This document shows positions 8,768-17,190 of a stretch of 64,000 nt of DNA, in pieces; the stretch's first letter is position 1; every line of letters begins with the position of its first letter. The notes under the pieces were generated by a model. The model searched no databases. It saw nothing but the letters and a program-made list of their open reading frames with translations, and had not been told where the DNA came from. Location: positions 2,108,001 through 2,172,000 of the forward strand of contig NZ_CP108100.1 in NCBI RefSeq assembly GCF_036195045.1, in the 5' to 3' direction. Made by a program: the position numbers and the translations under genes. This DNA is from Streptomyces sp. NBC_00236 (GTDB lineage: Bacteria; Actinomycetota; Actinomycetes; Streptomycetales; Streptomycetaceae).

Positions 8768-9552
8768 CAGAGGTGACGGAGGAGGCAGAGGGCGCGGAAC
8801 CGCCGGAGAGCGGGAAGGCCGCGGAGGGCGGGGAGGCCGCGGGGAGCATCCGGCGCGTCCGCCGGGTGGCCGCTGCCGCCGTCGTGCTCGCGCTCCTGTT
8901 CGCGGGGGCGGCGACCGTCGCCTCCGCGCGGGGCGACGGGGGCGGGCAGCACGTGTCCGCCCCCGCCGTGCGGATCCCGGCGTCCGGCTCCGCGGACGCC
9001 GGGTTCGCCCGCGACATGGCCGTCCACCATCAGCAGGCCGTGGAGATGTCCTTCATCGTGCGCGACCGCACCGACGACGAGGACGTGCGCCGTCTCGCGT
9101 ACGACATCGCCAACACACAGGCCAACCAGCGGGGCATGCTGCTCGGCTGGCTGGACCTGTGGGAGCTGCCGAAGGCGGCCACCGGGCAGGAACCGATGGC
9201 CTGGATGGCCGCCGGGGAGCACGCGGGCCACGACATGGCCGGGATGCCGGGCATGGACGGCGGCCACGAGGCCCATGACGGGTCCCTCATGCCCGGGATG
9301 GCGACGCGTACCGAGCTCGGGCAGCTCCGCCGGGCCAGTGGCAGACAGGCCGAGATCCTGTACCTCCAGCTGATGACCGACCACCACAGGGGCGGTGTCG
9401 ACATGGCCCGCGGCTGTGCGGACCTGTGCACCGTGAAGGCCGAGAAGCGGCTGGCCCGGGGCATGGTCGAAGGCCAGCAGTCCGAGCTGCGGGCCATGGC
9501 CGGAATGCTGACGGAACGGGGCGCCGCGCCCCGGCCGGGAAAGCCGTCCTGA
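8764..9552 (+). CDS. DUF305 family His/Met-rich exported protein
   Basis: 262 residues. After an acidic N-terminus comes a membrane or signal helix (VAAAAVVLALLFAGAATVAS, about 37-56), then a four-helix-bundle DUF305 domain with two hallmark pairs, MAVHHQQAVEM and MTDHHRGGVDM. Between them lies a His/Met-rich loop (HAGHDMAGMPGMDGGHEAHD) that looks suited to copper or another soft metal. The GTG start at 8764 overlaps the upstream stop. Family members are linked to metal handling, but no catalytic role is established. Together with DUF3105 it forms a probable envelope metal-binding pair. Confidence 0.9.
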   Translation: MTEVTEEAEGAEPPESGKAAEGGEAAGSIRRVRRVAAAAVVLALLFAGAATVASARGDGGGQHVSAPAVRIPASGSADAGFARDMAVHHQQAVEMSFIVRDRTDDEDVRRLAYDIANTQANQRGMLLGWLDLWELPKAATGQEPMAWMAAGEHAGHDMAGMPGMDGGHEAHDGSLMPGMATRTELGQLRRASGRQAEILYLQLMTDHHRGGVDMARGCADLCTVKAEKRLARGMVEGQQSELRAMAGMLTERGAAPRPGKPS

Positions 9553-9599
9553 AACCGCTTTTCCCGGGGTGCACCCGAATGGGTGATAGCGGTCGCGTG

Positions 9600-9639
9600 C
9601 CCCGGGCGAGCCCCTCACGATGGGTTCGCTCGGGGTTTT
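9600..9639 (+). terminator. Hairpin plus T-tract after the DUF305 gene
   Basis: CCCCGGGCGAGCCC (9600-9613) pairs with GGGTTCGCTCGGGG (9622-9635), using two G-T pairs, and is followed directly by TTTT. It lies 48 bp beyond the DUF305 stop and 36 bp before the CBS gene. Confidence 0.75.
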
Positions 9640-9674
9640 ACGCGAGTGCCCATCGGCACGCAGGAGGAAAGCCC

Positions 9675-10100
9675 ATGACCACCGCCAAGGACATCATGCA
9701 CACCGGCGCCACCTGGATCCCGGCGCACGAGACCCTCGACCGCGCCGCCCAGCTGATGCGCGACCACAACGTGGGCGCGCTGCCCATCTCGGAGAACGGC
9801 GAGCAGGACCGGATGGTCGGCATCCTCACGGACCGCGACATCGTGGTCGCCTGTGTGGCGATGGGCCGGGACCCGTCGAAGGTGACCGCCGGTGACCTCG
9901 CCCAGGGCACACCGCGCTGGATCGACGCGGAGGCCGAGGTGGAGGCGGTGCTGGAGGAGATGCAGACCCACCGGATCCGCCGGCTGCCGGTGGTCGAGAA
10001 CAAGAAGCTGATCGGCATGATCAGCGAGGCCGATCTGGCCCAGCACCTCTCCGACGACCAGATCGCCGGGTGGGCGGAGAAGGTCTACTCCCGCAACTGA
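9675..10100 (+). CDS. Tandem CBS-domain protein
   Basis: 141 residues made of two CBS domains and nothing else: domain 1 about 8-65 (HNVGALPISENGEQDRMVGI, then LTDRDIVV), domain 2 about 75-135 (HRIRRLPVVENKKLIGMISE). Such Bateman modules bind adenosyl ligands (AMP, ATP, SAM). Stand-alone versions are common in actinobacteria, often stress-induced and of unknown role. AGGAGGA precedes the ATG. The terminator just upstream implies its own promoter or partial read-through. Confidence 0.92.
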   Translation: MTTAKDIMHTGATWIPAHETLDRAAQLMRDHNVGALPISENGEQDRMVGILTDRDIVVACVAMGRDPSKVTAGDLAQGTPRWIDAEAEVEAVLEEMQTHRIRRLPVVENKKLIGMISEADLAQHLSDDQIAGWAEKVYSRN

Positions 10101-10221
10101 CCGGTACGCCGCACGACCGGACGACCGGACGACGGCCCGACATCCCTGCCGGACAGCCCGTCGCCGCCGCCGGACAGCCCGTTGTCCGCCGCGCGGGGGC
10201 GGCGGGCCGCCGCGTTTCGTA

Positions 10222-10236
10222 TACCCGGCGGGGGTA
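10222..10236 (+). promoter_or_regulatory. CsoR-like copper operator
   Basis: TACCC-GGCGG-GGGTA, a perfect inverted repeat of 5-bp arms, 11 bp before the DUF6153 start. CsoR-type copper repressors of actinobacteria bind TACCC...GGGTA palindromes, and multicopper oxidases are among their known targets. The match is read from sequence; binding is inferred. Confidence 0.6.
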
Positions 10237-10246
10237 AGGTGCCGGC

Positions 10247-10684
10247 ATGTCCGGAACGAGGAGTGCGACGTGCGGGCGGCTGCTGCTGTTCGCCGCGCTG
10301 CTCTTCGGGATCTTCACCATGCACACGGTCGGGCACCCGGCCGAGCACAGTGGCCCAGGGCCTGCGACACCGGCCGCCTCGCATGTGATGACCGGACCGG
10401 TCGTGGCATCCGGACCGACCCGACCGGTCGTGGCGCACGGGCCCGCGGTGGCCGTGCGGCACGACACCCCGGCGCCGATGCCCGGCATGGACCCCCTGTC
10501 GGTCTGCGTCGCGGTACTGGGTACCTGGGGCCTCACCCTGCTCACCCTGTGGCTGCTGGTGCGGCGGTGCGCCGCCCCGCGGCCGGGCCCGGGCCGCGGC
10601 CGGTCGCCGCGGGTGCCCCGGCCTCCTCCCCCGCCCCGGCCGCGCAAGGCCGTCCTCAGCGGACTGTCGGTGCTTCGGATATAG
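10247..10684 (+). CDS. DUF6153 small membrane protein
   Basis: 145 residues with two membrane helices (about 11-29 and 80-101), a Pro/His-rich external loop between them, and a basic Pro-rich tail. The motifs FGIFTMHTVGHP and GMDPLSVCVAVL match the DUF6153 family as I know it. The function is unknown; the His and Met residues near both helices would allow metal contact. It follows a CsoR-like operator and precedes the multicopper oxidase by 58 bp on the same strand, so a copper-induced two-gene operon is likely. Confidence 0.78.
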   Translation: MSGTRSATCGRLLLFAALLFGIFTMHTVGHPAEHSGPGPATPAASHVMTGPVVASGPTRPVVAHGPAVAVRHDTPAPMPGMDPLSVCVAVLGTWGLTLLTLWLLVRRCAAPRPGPGRGRSPRVPRPPPPPRPRKAVLSGLSVLRI

Positions 10685-10742
10685 GCGCCCCGCGCCTTCC
10701 GTCCCCCCGCACACCGACCACATCCTTGAGGTGCACTCAGTC

Positions 10743-12311
10743 ATGCCCGCTCAGCACACCCGACGCGCCGTGCTCGGCGCTTCGATCGCCCTTGCCGGTA
10801 CGGGAGTTCTCGCCGCCTGCGCCGGCCGCGACGCCGCCGCGGACCACTCCGCCATGAACCACCCCGCCCCGTCCGGCACCACCGTCCCGGAGGGCTACGT
10901 CTCCCCCGACGGCCCGGAGGTCGCCGCGGCCGAGCAGCGGCGGGGCACCGGCCCCGCGCACAAGGTCACCCTGACCGCGACCCCGTCCCGGCTCGACCTC
11001 GGCGGCGGGCACACCGTCAGCTCGTGGGCGTACGGGGACCGGCTCCCCGGGAAGGAGATCCGGGTCACCGCGGGCGACACGCTCGCCCTCTCCCTCGCCA
11101 ACCACCTGCCGCAGCCCACCTCGCTGCACTGGCACGGACTCGCCCTGCGCAACGACATGGACGGGGTGCCCGGGCTGACCCAGCGGGCCGTCGGGGCGGG
11201 GGCGGACTTCACCTACCGGTTCACGGTGCCGGACCCCGGCACGTACTGGTTCCACCCGCACTCGGGCGTCCAGCTGGACCGCGGGCTCTACGCGCCGCTG
11301 ATCGTGGACGACCCGAAGGAACCCCTCGGCTACGACAAGGAGTGGATCGTCGTCCTGGACGACTGGGTCGACGGCGTGGACGGCTCCACCCCCGATGCCG
11401 TGCTCCAGGAACTCACCGGGGGCAGCGGGCACAGCGGGCACGCCATGCAGTCGACGGTCTCGCCCGCGAGCGGCGGGCCCTCGCGGATGCTGATGGGCGC
11501 CACCAGTGAGCTGCTGGGCGGCGACGCCGGCGACGTGGACTATCCGTACTACCTGGTCAACGGCCGCGTGGCCGAGGACCCTTCCGCCTTCACCGCACGG
11601 CCGGGCGACCGGATCCGGCTGCGGATCATCAACGCGGGCGGCGACACCGCCTTCCGCGTCGCGCTCGGCGGCCACCGGATGACGGTGACGCACACCGACG
11701 GCTTCCCGGTCCGGCACACCACGACCGACGCGCTGCTGATCGCGATGGGTGAGCGGTACGACGTGCTGGTCACCGCCGGGGACGGGGTGTTCCCGCTGAC
11801 CGTGCTGGCCGAGGGCAAGAAGGCCTCGGCGATGGCCCTGCTGCGGACCGGAGGCGGTGCGGCGCCCGGCGCGTCCGTGCGGCCGAAGGAGCTGGACGGC
11901 GAACTGGTGACGGCCGACCGGCTGTCCCCGGACGCCTCCGTGGCCCTGGCCGCGCGCGAACCCGACCGGACGGTGCGGATGCGGCTGACGGGCTCCATGG
12001 AGGCGTACGACTGGGCCTTCGACAGGAAGCCGTACACCGCCGACCAGCGTCATCCGGTGAAGGCCGGGGAGCGGGTCCGGATGGAGTTCCACAACCCGAC
12101 CGCGATGTGGCACCCGGTGCATCTGCACGGGCACACCTTCGCGCTGGCCGGGGGCGCGGCCGGGGCCCGTAAGGACACCGCGATCGTGCTGCCCCGGCAG
12201 ACGCTGACCGTCGACTTCGACGCGGACAACCCGGGTCTGTGGATGCTCCACTGCCACAACCTGTACCACGCGGAGGCGGGCATGATGACGGTCCTCGGCT
12301 ACCGCCGCTGA
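10743..12311 (+). CDS. Multicopper oxidase, Tat-exported lipoprotein
   Basis: 522 residues. The N-terminus is a twin-arginine signal (HTRRAVLG) ending in a lipobox (VLAAC), so the enzyme should be exported folded and lipid-anchored. Three cupredoxin domains follow. All copper motifs are present: HWHG and HPHS early, then HPVHLHGHTF and HCHNLYHAEAGM at the C-terminus, giving the type 1 and trinuclear sites. Met/His-rich stretches (DHSAMNH, GHSGHAM) suggest a cuprous oxidase or CueO-like role in copper tolerance. The ATG at 10743 is preferred; a GTG at 10731 is possible. Confidence 0.93.
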   Translation: MPAQHTRRAVLGASIALAGTGVLAACAGRDAAADHSAMNHPAPSGTTVPEGYVSPDGPEVAAAEQRRGTGPAHKVTLTATPSRLDLGGGHTVSSWAYGDRLPGKEIRVTAGDTLALSLANHLPQPTSLHWHGLALRNDMDGVPGLTQRAVGAGADFTYRFTVPDPGTYWFHPHSGVQLDRGLYAPLIVDDPKEPLGYDKEWIVVLDDWVDGVDGSTPDAVLQELTGGSGHSGHAMQSTVSPASGGPSRMLMGATSELLGGDAGDVDYPYYLVNGRVAEDPSAFTARPGDRIRLRIINAGGDTAFRVALGGHRMTVTHTDGFPVRHTTTDALLIAMGERYDVLVTAGDGVFPLTVLAEGKKASAMALLRTGGGAAPGASVRPKELDGELVTADRLSPDASVALAAREPDRTVRMRLTGSMEAYDWAFDRKPYTADQRHPVKAGERVRMEFHNPTAMWHPVHLHGHTFALAGGAAGARKDTAIVLPRQTLTVDFDADNPGLWMLHCHNLYHAEAGMMTVLGYRR

Positions 12312-12331
12312 CCTGCCACCTGGCGGGCCCC

Positions 12332-12387
12332 GGGAGGGTGCCGGCGATTCCGGCCGCGCTCGCGGCGCAGATCTCCGGCACCCTCCC
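12332..12387 (+). terminator. Long-stem terminator between multicopper oxidase and nadE
   Basis: GGGAGGGTGCCGG (12332-12344) pairs perfectly with CCGGCACCCTCCC (12375-12387); the 30-nt loop can form its own GC hairpin. ACTTTT follows shortly after. Confidence 0.75.
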
Positions 12388-12447
12388 CGCCACTTTTCGC
12401 CCGGCCCGCCAGGACATCGCGTCAGTCAGACGATTACACTGGGCGGC

Positions 12448-14202
12448 GTGCCTCAACTACGCCTCGCACTGAATCAGATCGACTCGACCGTCGGCGACCT
12501 CGCCGGCAACACCGAGTCGATCCTCCACTGGACCCGGCACTCCGCCGAACAGGGCGCCCACCTGGTGGCGTTCCCCGAGATGGTGCTGACCGGATACCCC
12601 GTCGAGGACCTGGCCCTGCGGTCGTCCTTCGTCGAGGCGTCGCGGGAGGCGCTGCGTGCGCTCGCCGCGCGCCTGGACGCCGAGGGCTTCGGGGAACTCC
12701 CGGTCGTCGTCGGCTACCTCGACCGCTCCGAGTCCGCCGCGCCGCGCTACGGCCAGCCCGCCGGATCGCCGCGGAACGCCGCCGCGGTGCTGCACCGCGG
12801 ACGGATCGCGCTGAACTTCGCCAAGCACCACCTGCCCAACTACGGCGTCTTCGACGAGTTCCGGTACTTCGTGCCGGGCGACTCGATGCCCGTCGTACGG
12901 GTGCACGGCGTCGATGTGGCGCTCGCGATCTGCGAGGACCTCTGGCAGGACGGCGGCCGGGTGCCGGCCGCGCGTGCCGCCGGGGCCGGGCTGCTGCTGT
13001 CGATCAACGCCTCGCCGTACGAGCGGGACAAGGACGACACCCGGCTGGAACTGGTCCGCAAGCGGGCCCAGGAGGCCGGCTGCACGACCGCGTACCTCGC
13101 GATGATCGGCGGCCAGGACGAGCTGGTCTTCGACGGGGACTCGATCGTCGTCGACAAGCAGGGCGAGGTCATCGCCCGTGCGCCGCAGTTCGCCGAGGGC
13201 AGCGTGATCCTGGACCTCGACCTGCCGGCCGCCTCGCCCGAGGCGCCCTCGGGCGTGGTGAACGACGGGCTGCGGATCGACCACGTGGTCCTCTCCGAGA
13301 AGCCGCTGCCGGCGTACGAGGCGGAGCTGGCCGGAGGGTACGCGGAGCGGCTCGACGACGACGAGGAGCTGTACTCGGCGCTCGTCGTGGGCCTGCGGGC
13401 GTACGCGGCGAAGAACGGCTTCAGCAGTGTGCTGATCGGGCTCTCCGGCGGGATCGACTCGGCGCTGGTCGCCGCGATCGCCTGCGACGCGCTGGGCGCG
13501 CAGCACGTGTACGGCATCTCGATGCCGTCGAAGTACTCCTCGGACCACTCCAAGGGCGACGCGGCCGAGCTGGCGCGGCGTACCGGGCTGAACTTCCGGA
13601 CCGTACCGATCGAGCCGATGTTCGACGCGTACATGGGGTCGCTGGGGCTCACCGGGCTCGCCGAGGAGAACCTGCAGTCGCGGCTGCGCGGCACGATGCT
13701 GATGGCCGTGTCCAACCAGGAGGGCCAGATCGTCCTGGCTCCGGGCAACAAGTCGGAGCTGGCGGTCGGTTACTCGACGCTGTACGGGGACTCCGTCGGC
13801 GCGTACGGGCCGATCAAGGACGTCTACAAGACGTCGGTCTTCCGGCTGGCGAAGTGGCGCAACCGGGCGGCGGAGGAACGCGGGCAGATCCCGCCGATCC
13901 CGGAGGCCTCCATCACCAAGCCGCCGAGCGCGGAGCTGCGGCCGGGTCAGGTCGACACGGACTCGCTGCCCGACTACGACGTGCTGGACCGGATCCTGGA
14001 GATGTACGTCGACCGGGACCAGGGTCTCGACGCGATCGTCGCGGCCGGGTTCGACGCGGCACTGGTGGCGAAGACGCTGCGGATGGTGGACACGGCGGAG
14101 TACAAGCGGCGGCAGTACCCGCCGGGCACGAAGATCTCGCCCAAGGGCTTCGGCAAGGACCGGCGGCTGCCGATCACGAACCGGTGGCGCGAGTCCGGCT
14201 GA
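12448..14202 (+). CDS. nadE: Glutamine-dependent NAD+ synthetase
   Basis: 584 residues, the two-domain NadE form. It amidates nicotinic acid adenine dinucleotide to NAD+ using ATP and glutamine. The N-terminal nitrilase-like glutaminase (about 1-260) shows its Glu-Lys-Cys triad in FPEMVLTGYP, FAKHHLPNYGVFDE and ICEDLW. The C-terminal ATP-pyrophosphatase domain carries the P-loop LSGGIDSALVAAI and the NAD-synthetase motif LAPGNKSELAVGY. It starts at a GTG with no strong ribosome binding site. It appears to be a single-gene unit between a terminator upstream and the repeats downstream. Confidence 0.97.
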   Translation: MPQLRLALNQIDSTVGDLAGNTESILHWTRHSAEQGAHLVAFPEMVLTGYPVEDLALRSSFVEASREALRALAARLDAEGFGELPVVVGYLDRSESAAPRYGQPAGSPRNAAAVLHRGRIALNFAKHHLPNYGVFDEFRYFVPGDSMPVVRVHGVDVALAICEDLWQDGGRVPAARAAGAGLLLSINASPYERDKDDTRLELVRKRAQEAGCTTAYLAMIGGQDELVFDGDSIVVDKQGEVIARAPQFAEGSVILDLDLPAASPEAPSGVVNDGLRIDHVVLSEKPLPAYEAELAGGYAERLDDDEELYSALVVGLRAYAAKNGFSSVLIGLSGGIDSALVAAIACDALGAQHVYGISMPSKYSSDHSKGDAAELARRTGLNFRTVPIEPMFDAYMGSLGLTGLAEENLQSRLRGTMLMAVSNQEGQIVLAPGNKSELAVGYSTLYGDSVGAYGPIKDVYKTSVFRLAKWRNRAAEERGQIPPIPEASITKPPSAELRPGQVDTDSLPDYDVLDRILEMYVDRDQGLDAIVAAGFDAALVAKTLRMVDTAEYKRRQYPPGTKISPKGFGKDRRLPITNRWRESG

Positions 14203-14243
14203 CGCCGGGGGTGGGTGTGCTGCGGGCCCGTCCGGGGCCGGGG

Positions 14244-14276
14244 GTTTGTCCTCGAACGCCGGACGGGCTTGATTTG
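14244..14276 (+). repeat. Dispersed intergenic repeat, copy C
   Basis: GTTTGTCCTCGAACGCCGGA followed by CGGGCTTGATTTG. It is the same element as at 193-226, at 585-617 (inverted) and at 29209-29238. It sits 41 bp after the nadE stop. Confidence 0.85.
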
Positions 14277-14280
14277 GCCG

Positions 14281-14364
14281 GGCTCGGGCTTGATGTGCGC
14301 GAGCCGGGCTTGACTGGCGCGAGCCGAGTTTGGTGTGCGCGAGCCGGGCTTGACTGGCGCGAGG
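14281..14364 (+). repeat. 20-bp tandem repeat, four copies
   Basis: Four units of 20 bp. Units 2 and 4 are identical (GAGCCGGGCTTGACTGGCGC); units 1 and 3 are near-identical to each other (with TGATGTGCGC or TGGTGTGCGC). The GGGCTTGA core matches the tail of the dispersed repeat immediately upstream, from which the array may have grown. The array reaches almost to the stop codon of the MFS gene. Confidence 0.85.
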
Positions 14365-14365
14365 C

Positions 14366-15577
14366 TCAGTGCACGTCTGCCTCGGTCCTTCGCGGAGTGG
14401 ATGCCGCCGCCCGCGCCACCACCCTCGACGGGGTCCGGTCGCGGTCCAGTACGCCCGCGGTGACCGCCACCGCGAGACCCGCCACGGCCAGTACCGCGCC
14501 GACCAGGGCCGGGGAGGTCCAGCCCCAGCCCGCCGCGATGGCCACGCCGCCCAGCCACGCGCCGCCCGCGTTGGCCAGGTTGAAGGCGGAGTGGTTGGAG
14601 GCGGATGCCAGGGTCGGGGCGTCCTTGGCCTTGTTCATGACGAGCATCTGCAACGGCGTGGTCGTCATGAAGCCGACCCCGCCCAGCAGCACGACCATCA
14701 CCAGCGCGGCCCACTGCACATGGGCGGCGAACGGGAAGACCACCAGGACGACGGCGAGCGCGCCCAGCGAGCCGTACAGCGTCGGGCGCAGCGCCCGGTC
14801 CGTGAGCGGGCCCGCGGCGAGTGCGCCGAGGGTCATGCCGATGCCGAAGAGCGCCAGCACCAGGGTGACGGAGGACTCCCCGAAGCCCATCGCCTCGGTC
14901 GTCATCGCCGAGAGGTAGGAGTACACGGCGAAGACCCCGGCGAAGCCGAAGACGGCGGTCAGGAGTCCGAGGAGGACCTGACGGTTGCCGAGGGCCCGCA
15001 GTTCGTGGCGCACGCCTCGGTGGGCCTCGACCGGGATCTGCGGGACGAGGCGGGCGAGTGCGGCCATCGCGCACAGCCCGATCAGCGCGACCACCAGGAA
15101 CGTGGCCCGCCAGCCGAGGTGCTGGCCGAGCAGGGTGGCTGCGGGGACTCCGACGATGTTGGCGACGGTCAGGCCGAGGAACATGGTCGCCACGGCCCGC
15201 GCCTGGCGCCCGTCGGAGACCAGCCGGGCGGCGACGACCGCCCCGACGCCGAAGAAGGCGCCGTGCGGCAGTCCTGCCAGTACCCGTCCCGCGACCAGCC
15301 AGCCGAAGTCCGGAGCCAGCGCGGAGGCGAGGTTGCCGACGGTGAACAGTGCCATCAGCAGCAGGAGCATCCGCTTGCGCGGGATGCGCGAGCCGACGGC
15401 GGTGAGCAGCGGGGCGCCGAGCACCACGCCGATCGCGTACGCCGACACGAGGTAGCCGGCCGTGGGGACGGAGGTGCCCAGATCGTCCGCGACGTTGGGC
15501 AGCAGGCCCATCATCACGAACTCCGTAGTACCGATGCCGAAGGCGCTCACCGCGAGTGCGAGCAGAGCCAGAGGCAT
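14366..15577 (-). CDS. MFS exporter of the AraJ/chloramphenicol-resistance type
   Basis: About 403 residues with twelve predicted membrane helices. The opening FGIGTTEFVMMGLLPNVA is the signature of DHA1-family drug or arabinose exporters, and RIPRKRMLLLL matches the cytoplasmic loop between helices 2 and 3. The substrate cannot be told. The ATG at 15577 has GGAAAGG ten bases upstream and starts just before helix 1; an ATG at 15607 would add ten residues. A perfect palindrome at 15738 may be its operator. No regulator gene is adjacent. Confidence 0.88.
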   Translation of the reverse strand: MPLALLALAVSAFGIGTTEFVMMGLLPNVADDLGTSVPTAGYLVSAYAIGVVLGAPLLTAVGSRIPRKRMLLLLMALFTVGNLASALAPDFGWLVAGRVLAGLPHGAFFGVGAVVAARLVSDGRQARAVATMFLGLTVANIVGVPAATLLGQHLGWRATFLVVALIGLCAMAALARLVPQIPVEAHRGVRHELRALGNRQVLLGLLTAVFGFAGVFAVYSYLSAMTTEAMGFGESSVTLVLALFGIGMTLGALAAGPLTDRALRPTLYGSLGALAVVLVVFPFAAHVQWAALVMVVLLGGVGFMTTTPLQMLVMNKAKDAPTLASASNHSAFNLANAGGAWLGGVAIAAGWGWTSPALVGAVLAVAGLAVAVTAGVLDRDRTPSRVVARAAASTPRRTEADVH

Positions 15578-15737
15578 GAAGAGAGACCTTTCCGAAGTGG
15601 GCCCCATGTGCTCCGGCCGGGCCCGGTGGGCCTCGGGGAACGGGAGGGGGCAGGAGGGAACGCGGCCGTGCGTGCGCCGGCGCGGGCCGGCCGGGGCCGG
15701 ATCGCACGGTGACGGACCGGCTTCCTCGCCGGTGGCC

Positions 15738-15756
15738 TTGTTCCCGTTCGGAACAA
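15738..15756. promoter_or_regulatory. Perfect palindrome upstream of the MFS gene
   Basis: TTGTTCC-CGTTC-GGAACAA: 7-bp arms, 5-bp centre, relatively AT-rich for this genome. It lies about 160 bp upstream of the MFS start and 45 bp beyond the phosphoesterase stop-side, so the most likely role is a repressor operator in the MFS promoter. Confidence 0.5.
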
Positions 15757-15800
15757 AGTCTCTCAGACGTTTGGTGCGCAGAGGTAAACGGACCGTTGCG

Positions 15801-16823
15801 TCACAGTTTGACGCGGGCGGCGATCGGAAGATGGTCGCTGTCCGTGGCCGGGAGCGTCCACGACGACATCGGCTCGACGCCCTTCACCATGATCTGGTCG
15901 ATCCGTGCCATCGGGAACGAGGCGGGCCAGCTGAATCCGAACCCGTCACCCGCCGCGCCCTGGGTGGAGCGCATCTGCGAGGTGACCGCGTTGAGCGAGC
16001 GGTCGTTCATGGTCCCGTTGAGGTCACCGAGGAGCGCGACCCGTTCCAGCGGTTCGTGGGAGATGGCCTTGCCGAGGGCGTCCGCGCTCTGGTCCCGCTG
16101 GCTGGCGGTGAATCCGGCGTGCAGCTTGACCCGCACCGAGGGCAGGTGCGCGACGTAGAAGGCGATCGGGCCCTCGGGCGTGGTGACGGTGGTGCGCATG
16201 GCGCGGACCCAGCCCATCTTGATGTCCACCGGGCGGGTTGCGCTCAGGGGGTACTTGCTCCACAGCCCGACGGTCCCCTGCACCGAGTGGTACGGGAAGC
16301 GGTCGGCGAGCGCCGACTCGTAGGCCGTGACCTTGCCGCTGGGGAGTTCCTGGAGGGCGACGACGTCGGCGCCCGAGCCGGCGACCTGCTGGGCGGTGCC
16401 GGCGGGGTCGGGGTTGTCCGCGTTGACGTTGTGGGTGGCGACGGTGAGGTCACCGCCGGTGCCCGACTTGTCGGTGAGCAGCCCGCCGAAGACGTTGAAC
16501 CAGACCAGGACGGGCAGCAGCAGGGCGACCAGCGCGGTCGCCGAGCGGCGCACCAGGCCCAGGATCAGCAGCAGCGGGACGAAGACCGCGCACCACGGCA
16601 GGAAGGTCTCGGTGAGGCTGCCCAGGTTGCCGATGGTGTTCGGGATCTGGGCGTGGAGGACCATCACGAGGGCCAGCAGGACCGAGCAGCCGGCCAGCAC
16701 GATCCCGCGCCGCCAGATGCCGGGGTCCCTGGTCAGTCTGTCGCGCAGGTCCCGGAAACGGGATCCGGTGCGCTGCGGTCCTGCGCCGCCGTTCCCGGTG
16801 TCCGCCCTGTACGCCTGCACCAT
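15801..16823 (-). CDS. Membrane-anchored endonuclease/exonuclease/phosphatase family protein (VanJ-like)
   Basis: 340 residues. About 40 cytoplasmic residues lead to three membrane helices (about 40-62, 70-90, 95-115), then an extracytoplasmic EEP phosphoesterase domain. Catalytic motifs are visible: ATHNVNADN, VALQELP (metal Glu), LLGDLNGT (Asp/Asn) and the terminal SDHLPI (Asp-His). Actinobacterial relatives include VanJ, which acts on lipid-linked envelope substrates; here that is inferred from architecture. It lies upstream of panB on the opposite strand. Confidence 0.87.
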   Translation of the reverse strand: MVQAYRADTGNGGAGPQRTGSRFRDLRDRLTRDPGIWRRGIVLAGCSVLLALVMVLHAQIPNTIGNLGSLTETFLPWCAVFVPLLLILGLVRRSATALVALLLPVLVWFNVFGGLLTDKSGTGGDLTVATHNVNADNPDPAGTAQQVAGSGADVVALQELPSGKVTAYESALADRFPYHSVQGTVGLWSKYPLSATRPVDIKMGWVRAMRTTVTTPEGPIAFYVAHLPSVRVKLHAGFTASQRDQSADALGKAISHEPLERVALLGDLNGTMNDRSLNAVTSQMRSTQGAAGDGFGFSWPASFPMARIDQIMVKGVEPMSSWTLPATDSDHLPIAARVKL

Positions 16824-17059
16824 TGCGCTGTCCTCACTGCCTTGCCGTACACATCGCCGCGCCCACGACCCTAGGGGATACGCGATGCCTTTCCGGCCGT
16901 CGGCGACGGCCGTACTGCCACGAGGACGACCCGGGCGGTGCGAAGGGTTCCGGCCACAGAGGGTCTGTGGTGGCTTGTGACAGAACGCTCACACTCGCCT
17001 CGGCCCGGGCGAGTCAGCCGGCCGGTCTCAGCGGTGACCTGCGTCTTCACCTCGGCCGG

Positions 17060-17190
17060 AGGCCGCAGGACGCGGTCCGGGGCCCTCGATCGGCAGGCGG
17101 TTGACGCGGTCGGCGAGGTCCTCGGGCAGCAGCGCGTCGGGCCGGTGGACGGTGCGTACGAGCATCGCGTTCCCGCCCGGCCCGAAGGCC
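17060..17190 (-). pseudogene. Short decayed coding fragment in the panB upstream region
   Basis: The 581 bp between the phosphoesterase and panB contain one stretch that looks once coding. On the minus strand, about 40 codons from near 17187 down to about 17070 (NPAFGPGGNAMLVRTVHR, then LPEDLADRVNRLPIEG) have almost exclusively G or C at the third position. The frame has no family match I recognise and dissolves at both ends. A 45-residue gene starting at the internal ATG is the alternative. The remainder of 16824-17404 shows nothing recognisable. Confidence 0.3.

Noticed and set aside
10737..12269. 510-residue minus-strand frame over the multicopper oxidase
   Set aside because: Mirror frame of a clear oxidase; Val/Arg/Gln-rich with no domain.
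14281..14364. Possible CRISPR array
   Set aside because: Units are contiguous with no spacers and no cas genes; it is a tandem repeat. The same applies to 39445, 55796 and 61781.
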